A DNA stretch of 7,137 bases from contig PMWR01000581.1 in the NCBI GenBank assembly GCA_003166055.1, positions 1,502 through 8,638 of the forward strand, written 5' to 3'. The position numbers were made by a program, and so were the translations under genes. Under the pieces are notes generated by a model. The model did not search any database, was not told the DNA's origin, and was given only the letters and a program-made list of their open reading frames with translations. The stretch is from Acidobacteriaceae bacterium. Its GTDB lineage: Bacteria; Acidobacteriota; Terriglobia; Terriglobales; Acidobacteriaceae. This document shows positions 1 to 5,213 of the stretch, piece by piece (the first letter of the stretch is position 1; every line of letters begins with the position of its first letter).

Positions 1-91
1 CCAGCCCCAGCGCAATCGCGTACCCCAGTCCGGCCGTTCCGCCGGTCACCACCGCAACCCTGCCGCTTAAAGCGAATAGATCTCGACTCAT
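1..91 (-). CDS. Short-chain dehydrogenase/reductase, N-terminal 30 codons (cut by window edge)
   Basis: Reading leftward from an ATG at 91-89, 30 codons are open to the window edge. The peptide ends with TGGTAGLGYAIALGL, the classical SDR nucleotide-binding signature TGxxxGxG directly after the first beta strand (RVAVVTGG). The opening (a short polar lead, then LFALSGRVAVVTGG) is typical for NAD(P)-dependent reductases of the KduD/gluconate-5-dehydrogenase/SDR-type mannonate oxidoreductase kind. It is divergent from the KDG kinase, so a uronate or keto-sugar reduction feeding 2-keto-3-deoxygluconate is a reasonable inference. The substrate cannot be read from 30 residues, and the catalytic Ser-Tyr-Lys part lies outside the window. 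The SDR fold is near certain; the specific activity is a guess. Confidence 0.82.
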   Translation of the reverse strand, partial: MSRDLFALSGRVAVVTGGTAGLGYAIALGL

Positions 92-276
92 CCCTGATTC
101 CCGTTCTCGCGCATTTCGATTTCGCCGCAGCGTGGGCCAGTTTTGGCGACGCTTTCCCGCAACTGTGCCCAACCCAAAACCTTATCACGCAAGGCGATTC
201 ACCCCGGAATCGAAAGCGCGTACAGCGATCCGCCGAGCAATTGCGTTAGAGTGTGTAGGAACTCGGAATTCGAACT
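92..276. promoter_or_regulatory. Divergent intergenic region between the SDR gene and kdgK
   Basis: This 185-base spacer must hold the promoters for both divergent genes. I see no strong sigma70 promoter. A weak -10-like TAGAGT at 247-252 precedes kdgK without a good -35. An 8-bp palindrome GCAATTGC at 237-244 could be part of an operator but is too short to assert. Translation of kdgK is preceded by CGGAA (264-268), a modest ribosome-binding site. No convincing coding sequence is visible here. Confidence 0.4.
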
Positions 277-1374
277 ATGGACAAGATCGTCATTCCCGAC
301 TCACCCCGCCGTTGGGACTGCCTCAGCCTGGGCGAAGTCATGCTGCGCCTCGATCCCGGCGAGGGACGCATCCACACCGCCCGCCAGTTCCATGTCTGGG
401 AAGGTGGCGGCGAATACAACGTCGCCCGCGGCCTGCGCCGCTGCTTCGGCCTCCGCACCGCCATCGCCACAGCTCTCGCCGACAACCCCATCGGCCGCCT
501 CGTCGAAGACCTCATCCTCCAGGGCGGCGTCGATCTCTCTCTCCTCAAGTGGGTCCCCTACGACGGCGTCGGCCGCACCGTCCGCAACGGCCTCAACTTC
601 ACCGAACGCGGCTTCGGCGTCCGCGCGGCCGCCGGCTGTTCCGACCGCGGACACACCGCCATCAGCCAGGTCAAGCCGGGCGACTTTGACTGGAAATCCA
701 TCTTCGGCAAGAAGAATGGCTCACGCTGGTTCCACACTGGCGGCATCTTCGCCGCGCTCTCACCATCCACCGCCCAGGTCGCCATTGAAGCCATGGAGGC
801 CGCTCGCCAACAGGCCACGCCCGTCTCCTACGATCTCAATTTCCGTGATTCCCTCTGGAAATCCATCGGCGGCAAAGCCCAGGCCCAGGAAGTGAATCGC
901 GAGCTGGTCCGGAAGGTCGACCTGCTGCTCGGCAACGAAGAAGACTTCTCCGCCATGCTCGGCGTCTCCATCCCCGGCGTCAGCGACGACTTCACTGAAC
1001 TGCCCATCTCCGGCTATGAAGACATGCTCCGCGAGCTTGCCTCTGTCTATCCCAATCTCAAGCTCATCGCCAGCACACTGCGCACCGCCTCCACTGCAAG
1101 CCGCAATGCCTGGGGCGCAATCGCGCTCTATGAAGACAACATCGTCCACGTCCCCCAGCACAACATCGACATCTACGACCGCGTTGGCGGCGGCGACAGC
1201 TTCGCTTCCGGCCTCATCTACGGCCTGCTCGCGGCCAAACCCGTTGACTGGGCAGTCCACTGCGGCGTAGCCCACGGCGCACTGGCCATGACCACTCCAG
1301 GCGACACCAGCATGGCGACCCTCGCTGAAGTTGAACGCCTCATCCAGGGCGGATCGGCAAGAATTGCGCGCTGA
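277..1374 (+). CDS. kdgK: PfkB-family sugar kinase, probable 2-keto-3-deoxygluconate (KDG) kinase
   Basis: The 365-residue protein would phosphorylate 2-keto-3-deoxygluconate with ATP to KDPG in the cytoplasm. PfkB features are in order. LGEVMLRLDPGEG near residues 18-30 is the start of the Rossmann-like domain. GGGEYNVARGL (43-53) is the first PfkB signature with the substrate-binding Gly-Gly and Asn. YDLNFRDSLW (185-194) matches the DxNxR..LW block typical of KDG kinases. DRVGGGDSF (301-309) is the second PfkB signature, with the catalytic base D307 inside the anion-hole glycines. The KDPG aldolase gene follows, which supports KDG rather than fructose or ribose as substrate. The protein is longer than the roughly 310-residue bacterial KDG kinases, with a 12-residue N-terminal lead and extra residues around 215-275. 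The start ATG at 277 has only a weak Shine-Dalgarno sequence, but the conserved block starts soon after it. Other PfkB sugar kinases are a less likely alternative. Confidence 0.86.
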   Translation: MDKIVIPDSPRRWDCLSLGEVMLRLDPGEGRIHTARQFHVWEGGGEYNVARGLRRCFGLRTAIATALADNPIGRLVEDLILQGGVDLSLLKWVPYDGVGRTVRNGLNFTERGFGVRAAAGCSDRGHTAISQVKPGDFDWKSIFGKKNGSRWFHTGGIFAALSPSTAQVAIEAMEAARQQATPVSYDLNFRDSLWKSIGGKAQAQEVNRELVRKVDLLLGNEEDFSAMLGVSIPGVSDDFTELPISGYEDMLRELASVYPNLKLIASTLRTASTASRNAWGAIALYEDNIVHVPQHNIDIYDRVGGGDSFASGLIYGLLAAKPVDWAVHCGVAHGALAMTTPGDTSMATLAEVERLIQGGSARIAR

Positions 1375-1412
1375 GCGGGTGCCCCATCCATCGAGCGTCC
1401 TGTGCTCTATGG

Positions 1413-1453
1413 GTGGGAGACCACAAAGCCCAATCGACGGCCATCGGGCTTTT
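1413..1453 (+). terminator. Tandem hairpins with weak intrinsic terminator between kdgK and kdgA
   Basis: A 4-bp stem with a GNRA-type loop (GTGG-GAGA-CCAC, 1413-1424) abuts a second hairpin. Its arms are AAAGCCC (1425-1431) and GGGCTTT (1446-1452), followed by one more T and then C. The U-run is short (four T including the stem), so this could be a partial terminator, an attenuator lowering kdgA expression, or an RNA processing/stability element in a shared transcript. It lies within the 105-base gap between the two genes and ends 26 bases before the kdgA start codon. Confidence 0.5.
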
Positions 1454-1479
1454 CACACTGTTTCTTGTTAGGGGTAAGA

Positions 1480-2142
1480 ATGTCAGAAACCACCGCACAG
1501 ATCATCGAACGCGTCGGACTCATCCCCGTTCTCCGCGCCCGCAGCGTCGCCCAGGCCCACGCAGTTGTCCGCGCCATGATCACCGGAGGCGTCACCGTCG
1601 TTGAAGTCACCATGACCGTCCCCGGCGCAGTCGCCCTGCTAGCCGAGCTCAAGCGCGAGTACGCCGGCCAACTCCTGCTCGGGTCCGGCACCGTCACCAC
1701 CGCCGACCAGGCCCAAGCCACCATCGACGCCGGCGCCGAATTCGTCGTCAGCCCCAGTCTCCACCCGGCGGTCATCTCCACAACAAAAAATAGGGGGAAG
1801 CTGTCCATCCCCGGCGCGCTCACTCCCACTGAAGTCATCACCGCCTGGGATGCCGGCGCCGATTACGTCAAAGTTTTTCCCTGTTCCGCCATGGGAGGCG
1901 CCAGCTATCTCCGCTCCCTCCTAGCCCCATTCCCTCACCTCAAGCTCATTCCCACCGGCGGCGTCACTCTGCAAACTGCCGGAGACTTCCTCCGCGCCGG
2001 TGCCCGCGCCCTCGGCGTAGGCAGTGACCTCGTCAACCTCGCCGCCATCGACACCGGCACTCCCGAATTGATCACCGAAACCGCCCGCGCCTATCTCAAA
2101 GTCCTCGCCCAGTTCCGCGCACAAACACATCCCACAACATAA
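1480..2142 (+). CDS. kdgA: KDPG/KHG aldolase (2-dehydro-3-deoxyphosphogluconate aldolase)
   Basis: The 220-residue class I aldolase would cleave KDPG to pyruvate and D-glyceraldehyde-3-phosphate. Schiff-base lysine K131 lies in DYVKVFPCSAMGG, and the general acid/base E42 is in VVEVTMT. Also present are GSGTV (68-72), SPSLHP (91-96), the IPGALTPTE block (110-118) and the phosphate-binding PTGGV (158-162) and GVGSDLV (179-185) loops. Length is normal for the Eda/KdgA family. I chose the ATG at 1480 rather than an in-frame ATG at 1402: AGGGG at 1470-1474 is well placed, family similarity starts with the next residues, and the extra 26 codons would translate the hairpin region. It follows the kinase whose product it consumes, so the two probably share a transcript modulated by the hairpins at 1413-1453. 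A segment around residues 100-109 (TTKNRGK, A-rich codons) is locally less GC-rich but does not break the barrel. Confidence 0.93.
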   Translation: MSETTAQIIERVGLIPVLRARSVAQAHAVVRAMITGGVTVVEVTMTVPGAVALLAELKREYAGQLLLGSGTVTTADQAQATIDAGAEFVVSPSLHPAVISTTKNRGKLSIPGALTPTEVITAWDAGADYVKVFPCSAMGGASYLRSLLAPFPHLKLIPTGGVTLQTAGDFLRAGARALGVGSDLVNLAAIDTGTPELITETARAYLKVLAQFRAQTHPTT

Positions 2143-2184
2143 CTCGCTATTCAGCCGAAGAATGCAAGATCAAGAGGTTCAAAC

Positions 2185-2304
2185 ATGCTTTCCAACGACT
2201 TCTGGTACGGCTTCATCCTGGGCTTTGGACTCGTAGCCCTGATCGCCATCGTTTCAGTGATGATCACCCGCGCCCGTTCAAAAGACACCGCGCCGCCTAA
2301 GTAG
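2185..2304 (+). CDS. Small single-span membrane protein, 39 residues, unknown function
   Basis: This is a short open frame with ATG 2185 and TAG 2302-2304. AAGAGG at 2172-2177 sits 7 bases before the start, a good ribosome-binding site. The peptide begins MLSNDFWYGFILGFGLVALI, continues with a hydrophobic stretch to about residue 28, then turns to a basic/proline tail (TRARSKDTAPPK). This predicts one transmembrane helix with the positively charged C-terminus in the cytoplasm. It lies 42 bases after kdgA and before the strong terminator at 2363-2391, so it is probably the last cistron of the kdgK-kdgA transcript. I do not recognise a family. A small accessory subunit for a transporter or a membrane-bound enzyme is possible but not shown. 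Length, a strong RBS and clean topology argue against chance. Confidence 0.62.
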   Translation: MLSNDFWYGFILGFGLVALIAIVSVMITRARSKDTAPPK

Positions 2305-2341
2305 ACCAGCTCGCCGACGCGCTCCTATAGTCCTCAAACAA

Positions 2342-2402
2342 GCCTCCGCTAACTCGCTAAACAAAGGAGGCCCCGCTCAGGGCCTCCTTTTGCTAACTCG
2401 CT
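2342..2402. repeat. Imperfect 17-bp direct duplication around the terminator
   Basis: GCCTCC followed directly by GCTAACTCGCT (2342-2358) recurs at 2382-2402 with four T inserted between the two parts. The second copy supplies the 3' arm and U-run of the terminator. The first copy, GCCTCC at 2342-2347, can pair with GGAGGC at 2366-2371 and so compete with the terminator stem. The ten bases TAACTCGCTA also occur at 2140-2149, overlapping the kdgA stop codon, and at 2350-2359. Confidence 0.6.
2363..2391. terminator. Strong bidirectional intrinsic terminator
   Basis: A perfect 11-bp stem is formed by AAAGGAGGCCC (2363-2373) and GGGCCTCCTTT (2380-2390), with a 6-base loop and T-rich continuation in the plus direction. 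In the minus direction the same stem is followed by TTTGTTT. It lies between the convergent kdgA/small-ORF unit and the MFS transporter and can serve both. Confidence 0.9.
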
Positions 2403-2433
2403 GCATCAAAAACTTCTTCACTTCTTCACTCAT
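2377..2433 (-). CDS. Possible 18-residue micro-ORF overlapping the transporter stop codon
   Basis: On the minus strand the transporter stop TGA (2432-2430) overlaps an ATG (2433-2431) in an ATGA arrangement. That ATG opens an 18-codon frame, MSEEVKKFLMQRVSKRRP, ending inside the terminator stem. GAGGGG stands immediately before the ATG, too close for a normal Shine-Dalgarno spacing. The frame reads through the CTTCTTCACT repeat, so its SEEVKK part may only reflect the repeat. I list it because of the overlap geometry; expression is doubtful. Confidence 0.15.
   Translation of the reverse strand: MSEEVKKFLMQRVSKRRP
2413..2430. repeat. CTTCTTCACT-type short repeat, copy at the transporter 3' end
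   Basis: Two overlapping CTTCTTCACT units occur here. The 15 bases CTTCACTTCTTCACT at 2416-2430 are identical to those at 3786-3800 on the other side of the transporter gene, in the same orientation. The copy touches the transporter stop codon. Confidence 0.75.
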
Positions 2434-3815
2434 CCCCTCGCCACCCCGGGATCCGCCATCACCTCCTCCGCATCCGGCTCCGATCCCAGCCAACCATACA
2501 ACGCCACGCCAACGAAGCACGCAGCCGGCACCGCGTATGCGATTGCAACGCCGGCAACGTCCGCCAGCCTGCCCATCAGGGGCGTCAACGCCGCCCCGCC
2601 AATAATCGACATCACAATCAACGCCCCGCCCGACTTCGTCCGCGTCCCCAGCCCTTTCACGCCCAGCGCGAAAATCGTCGGAAACATCATCGACATGAAG
2701 AAGCTCACCGCCACCAGGCACCCAACGCCAAACCAGCCTGGGTTCAGCACTGCCGCCGTACAAATCACCGCATTCGCCGCCGCAAATGCCCCCAGCAGCC
2801 GCGACGCCGGCACAAACTTGAGCAGCCACGTCGATGCGAACCGTCCCGTCGTAAACGCCACCAGCGCAGCCGTCAGCCAGTAACCCGCATTCCTCTCGCC
2901 CAGACCCGCATACAACATCACGTACTGGATCATGTAGCTCCACGCACCCACCTGCGCGCCCACATACAAAAACTGTGCCGCAACCGCCAGGACGAAATGC
3001 TTCCGCCTCCACAGCGGCTTGGAAATATCTGTCGCCAGCGTGTTCCGCGAGTAGTCCATTCCCGTGTGGGGAAACGCAGTCCGCGCAATCAACACCGCCC
3101 ACAACAGCGCCACGCATCCAAGCACCACGTACGGCACAACCACACGCAGCGTCTCACCGCGCAAATAATCGCTGTATGTGTGCGCCGCCTGCATCGCCGC
3201 TACCTGGTTCGGCTTCAGCTCAATCCCCGAAAAGATAAACCGGCTCCCGATCAGCACCGCCGTAATGCTTCCCAGCGGATTGAATGCTTGCGAGAGGTTC
3301 ACCCGCTGCGCCGCGCTCTCTGCATCGCCCAGCTGAATAATGAATGGGCTCGCCGCCGTTTCAAGAAATGCCAGCCCGCTCGCAATGACAAACAGCGCGG
3401 TCAAAAAAAACCAGTACTGACCCACCAGCGCAGCCGGCCAGAACAGGATGCACCCTGCTCCGTACAGGCACAACCCGATCAGGATGCCTGCCTTGTAGCC
3501 CGCCCGCCGCATGATCTCGCCCGCCGGCATCGCCAACAGAAAATACCCCATATAGAAGGCCGACTGCACCAGTCCCGCCTGCAGCCGGTTAATCTCAAAC
3601 GACTTCATGAACTGCCTGATCAGAATGTCGTTGAAGTTGTTCGGAATCGCCCACAGAAAGAACAACGCGGTCACCAGCACGAACGGCACCAGCCGTCCGT
3701 GCGGAATCAGCGGAGCTTCCATCTCCTTCCGCCGTGCAGATCCACTCGACCCAACCGATCCCGTAGAGATGCTCAACGCTGCCCCCTTCACTTCTTCACT
3801 TGATCGCTTCTTCAC
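2430..3815 (-). CDS. FucP/GluP-type MFS sugar:H+ symporter
   Basis: This is a major facilitator superfamily sugar importer with about 12 hydrophobic segments, highly similar in pattern to E. coli L-fucose permease FucP. FFLWAIPNNFNDIL carries the helix-1 acidic residue (equivalent of FucP D46), and LAFLETAASPF carries the helix-4 glutamate (equivalent of E135). Their spacing of 89 residues is identical to FucP. AGLVQSAFYMGYF, SLAQ-like NLSQAFNPLGS, QFLYVGAQVGAWSYMIQY and SMMFPTIFALGVKGLG also match the family. Being next to uronate/KDG genes, it may carry a hexuronate or monosaccharide; the substrate is inferred. I give the outer limit of the frame. The GTG at 3815 has no visible RBS and overlaps the upstream ORF by 20 bases. 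TTG 3776 has AGGGGG five bases upstream and would place the helix-1 Asp near its FucP position. ATG 3722 has GGAAGGAG directly abutting. Start unresolved. It ends at the bidirectional terminator. Confidence 0.9.
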   Translation of the reverse strand: MKKRSSEEVKGAALSISTGSVGSSGSARRKEMEAPLIPHGRLVPFVLVTALFFLWAIPNNFNDILIRQFMKSFEINRLQAGLVQSAFYMGYFLLAMPAGEIMRRAGYKAGILIGLCLYGAGCILFWPAALVGQYWFFLTALFVIASGLAFLETAASPFIIQLGDAESAAQRVNLSQAFNPLGSITAVLIGSRFIFSGIELKPNQVAAMQAAHTYSDYLRGETLRVVVPYVVLGCVALLWAVLIARTAFPHTGMDYSRNTLATDISKPLWRRKHFVLAVAAQFLYVGAQVGAWSYMIQYVMLYAGLGERNAGYWLTAALVAFTTGRFASTWLLKFVPASRLLGAFAAANAVICTAAVLNPGWFGVGCLVAVSFFMSMMFPTIFALGVKGLGTRTKSGGALIVMSIIGGAALTPLMGRLADVAGVAIAYAVPAACFVGVALYGWLGSEPDAEEVMADPGVARG

Positions 3816-3817
3816 TT
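3786..3817. repeat. CTTCTTCACT-type short repeat, copy at the transporter 5' end
   Basis: CTTCACTTCTTCACT (3786-3800) is followed after six bases by a further CTTCTTCACTT (3807-3817). The first part is a perfect 15-bp match to 2416-2430. It covers the end of the 67-residue minus-strand ORF and the disputed N-terminal codons of the transporter, which read SEEVK here, the same as in the downstream copy. Confidence 0.75.
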
Positions 3818-3999
3818 GAGCCGGTAACTGGCACCACCCTTTCTATCCAATCCATGCACTCCGTGGCAAATTCCGCGCCGAATTCGACTCCCCAGACCAT
3901 GCCGAACGGTTCCTTCTCAACAACCGGGCAAGTTCCATCCAGCGCGCCTATCATTCTCGTTGGAAGCAGTGCGTCCCAGTCCAAGATCGGAGCCTGCAT
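3796..3999 (-). CDS. Small acidic protein of unknown function, 67 residues
   Basis: ATG at 3999-3997 is preceded by GAGG (4008-4005) with a 5-base spacer, a good ribosome-binding site. The frame runs to TGA at 3798-3796. The product starts MQAPILDWDALLPTRM and is acidic, with three Trp and four Cys/Met-rich stretches (GMVWGVEFGAEFATECMDW), ending in a charged tail SSEEAIK. The composition resembles a real protein; the opposite plus-strand frame over the same bases is Ser/Thr/Pro-rich and looks like a shadow. It lies directly upstream of the MFS transporter in the same direction, and its stop lies within the transporter's candidate start region, so translational coupling is plausible. I recognise no family. 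Oddly, its start codon sits on the same CATG as the start of the divergent methyltransferase, so its promoter would have to lie inside that gene. Confidence 0.5.
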   Translation of the reverse strand: MQAPILDWDALLPTRMIGALDGTCPVVEKEPFGMVWGVEFGAEFATECMDWIERVVPVTGSSEEAIK

Positions 4000-4855
4000 G
4001 GACACCTCACTCCAATCCGCGCGCCGCTCTTACGCCAAGGATTTGCGCTTCCTCACACGCATGTCCTCGCCCGCTCTGTTCCATGCCTTTGCAACCGTCC
4101 CGCGCGAACGCTTCCTTGGTCCCGGTCCATGGCGCATTCTGGGGCAATCGGGATTCTGGACAACGAAAAACACCGATCCGCGAAACGTCTATCACAACGT
4201 GCTCATCGCGCTCGACGAGGCCAAAGGCATCCACAATGGCCAGCCTAGTCTGTGGGCTCAGTTTCTCGATCTGCTAGGCGTTCAACCCAACCATCGTGTC
4301 CTTCATCTGGGCTGCGGCACCGGCTACTACACCGCGATCCTCGCCGAAGTCGTTGGTCCGCAAGGAAGAATCACCGCCATCGAACTCGACCCGTCGCTTG
4401 CGGAAAAAGCGCGCATCGCTCTCGCCCCCTGGCCACAGGTTTCAGTCGTCCAGGGGGACGGCGCCGTCGGCACCTTTGAACCCGCCGACGTCATTGTCGC
4501 CAGTGCCGGCGCCACGCACCCGCAGCCGTCATGGCTAGCCGCTCTTGAAGTCGGCGGACGCCTTGAATTTCCATTGACCCCGGCGAATGGCCCCGGAGCC
4601 ATGGCGCTCCTGACCCGCAATAGCATGTACAGCTTTGCTGCCCGGCTGCACTTTGGCGTCCTCTTCATCGGATTCAGCGGAGCGCGCGACCCCGAAGTCG
4701 CCAACCAACTCGCGGAAGCCCTCCATCGCGATCAGGGCAAAAGCGTCAAATCCCTCCGCTGCGATCCCCATGAAAAAGATGAAACCTGCTGGCTGCACCG
4801 CGAAGCATGGTGCTTCTCAACCCGCGACCCTGTTCAAGCTGATTCCGAAACCTGA
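3998..4855 (+). CDS. PCMT-like SAM-dependent methyltransferase
   Basis: The 285-residue protein has an N-terminal helical part with AFATVPRERFLGPGPW (30-45), typical of protein-L-isoaspartate O-methyltransferases. A class I methyltransferase fold follows: motif I VLHLGCGTGYYTAILA (101-116), the ribose-binding acid in ITAIELD (E129), VVQGDG (150-155), and PADVIVASAGATHP (162-175) with GGRLEFPL after it. It would transfer a methyl group from SAM, possibly to isoaspartyl carboxylates in damaged proteins. The usual PCMT ISQPxxVAxM substrate block is replaced by GIHNGQPSLWAQFL (77-90), and the protein is longer than the roughly 210-residue PCMT, so the substrate may differ. The start ATG 3998 has GGAG at 3989-3992 with a 5-base spacer. 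The frame is open upstream to 3800, but that part lacks family character. It is followed by the toxin-antitoxin operator after 29 bases. Confidence 0.82.
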   Translation: MDTSLQSARRSYAKDLRFLTRMSSPALFHAFATVPRERFLGPGPWRILGQSGFWTTKNTDPRNVYHNVLIALDEAKGIHNGQPSLWAQFLDLLGVQPNHRVLHLGCGTGYYTAILAEVVGPQGRITAIELDPSLAEKARIALAPWPQVSVVQGDGAVGTFEPADVIVASAGATHPQPSWLAALEVGGRLEFPLTPANGPGAMALLTRNSMYSFAARLHFGVLFIGFSGARDPEVANQLAEALHRDQGKSVKSLRCDPHEKDETCWLHREAWCFSTRDPVQADSET

Positions 4856-4884
4856 CCACCTGCCATAACGGAGCGCGCTGCAAC

Positions 4885-4928
4885 TTGACGAATTATGCAC
4901 TAGACTAGACTTAGTCAAGTCAAGGAGG
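4885..4928 (+). promoter_or_regulatory. Promoter, four-half-site operator and RBS of the toxin-antitoxin operon
   Basis: A -35-like TTGACG (4885-4890) is followed by a 25-bp near-palindrome at 4901-4925, centred on 4912. The units are GACT (4903-4906), GACT (4908-4911), AGTC (4913-4916) and AGTC (4918-4921), spaced every 5 bases. The dyad overlaps the expected -10 region, as for an autorepressing antitoxin, whose dimers could occupy the paired half-sites. AAGGAGG (4922-4928) follows directly, 6 bases before the GTG start. The -10 hexamer itself is poor (TAGACT at 4906-4911 has a 15-base spacer). Confidence 0.72.
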
Positions 4929-4934
4929 CTGCCT

Positions 4935-5213
4935 GTGCCCACAGCAACTGCTTCAACCACCACGCAGACTGTCAACATCTACGAGGCCAAAACCCAACTT
5001 TCCAAGCTAGTCGATATAGCCTCAAGCGGTACCGACGTGATCATCGCCCGCGCCGGTAAACCCGTCGCCCGCCTGACAACAATCGACCAGCCAAAGAAGA
5101 AACCCATCGTCTACGGTCTCCTGGAGGGGAAAGGCTGGATTGCCGACGATTTTGACGACCCTCTTCCAGAGGAGATTCAAAAGTATTTTGAGGGGCGCGG
5201 CGACGACGAATGA
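4935..5213 (+). CDS. Phd/YefM-family antitoxin
   Basis: This 92-residue antitoxin starts with GTG behind an excellent AAGGAGG. After a Thr-rich lead, VNIYEAKTQLSKLVDIA (13-29) and DVIIARAGKPVARL (34-47) form the DNA-binding, dimerising Phd/YefM domain. The C-terminal half, YGLLEGKGWIADDFDDPLPE (60-79), matches the toxin-binding tail usual for Phd/YefM partners of PIN toxins. It should neutralise the following PIN nuclease by direct binding and, with it, repress the operon through the dyad at 4901-4925. Its stop TGA overlaps the toxin ATG (ATGA), so translation is coupled. Lability to Lon/Clp proteases is known for the family and not visible here. Confidence 0.92.
   Translation: MPTATASTTTQTVNIYEAKTQLSKLVDIASSGTDVIIARAGKPVARLTTIDQPKKKPIVYGLLEGKGWIADDFDDPLPEEIQKYFEGRGDDE

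Noticed and set aside
143..895. Long plus-strand frame overlapping kdgK in another phase
   Set aside because: Ser/Ala/Pro-rich shadow of a high-GC gene; kdgK in the overlapping frame has full PfkB signatures.
1402..1479. Upstream in-frame ATG for the KDPG aldolase
   Set aside because: It would translate the hairpin region, lacks an RBS, and the family alignment starts after 1480.
2377..3117. 246-codon minus-strand frame inside the transporter
   Set aside because: Gly/Cys-rich out-of-phase shadow of the transporter; only its last 18 codons, outside the transporter, were considered as a micro-ORF.
2997..3803. 268-codon plus-strand frame antisense to the transporter
   Set aside because: Arg/Gln/His-rich composition with no domain; it is the complement of a clear FucP-type MFS gene.
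3800..3997. N-terminal extension of the methyltransferase frame upstream of 3998
   Set aside because: Low-complexity Ser/Thr/Pro sequence without family character; ATG 3998 has a proper RBS and is followed at once by family-like sequence.
4327..4704. 125-codon minus-strand frame antisense to the methyltransferase
   Set aside because: Out-of-phase shadow; the plus strand encodes intact methyltransferase motifs.
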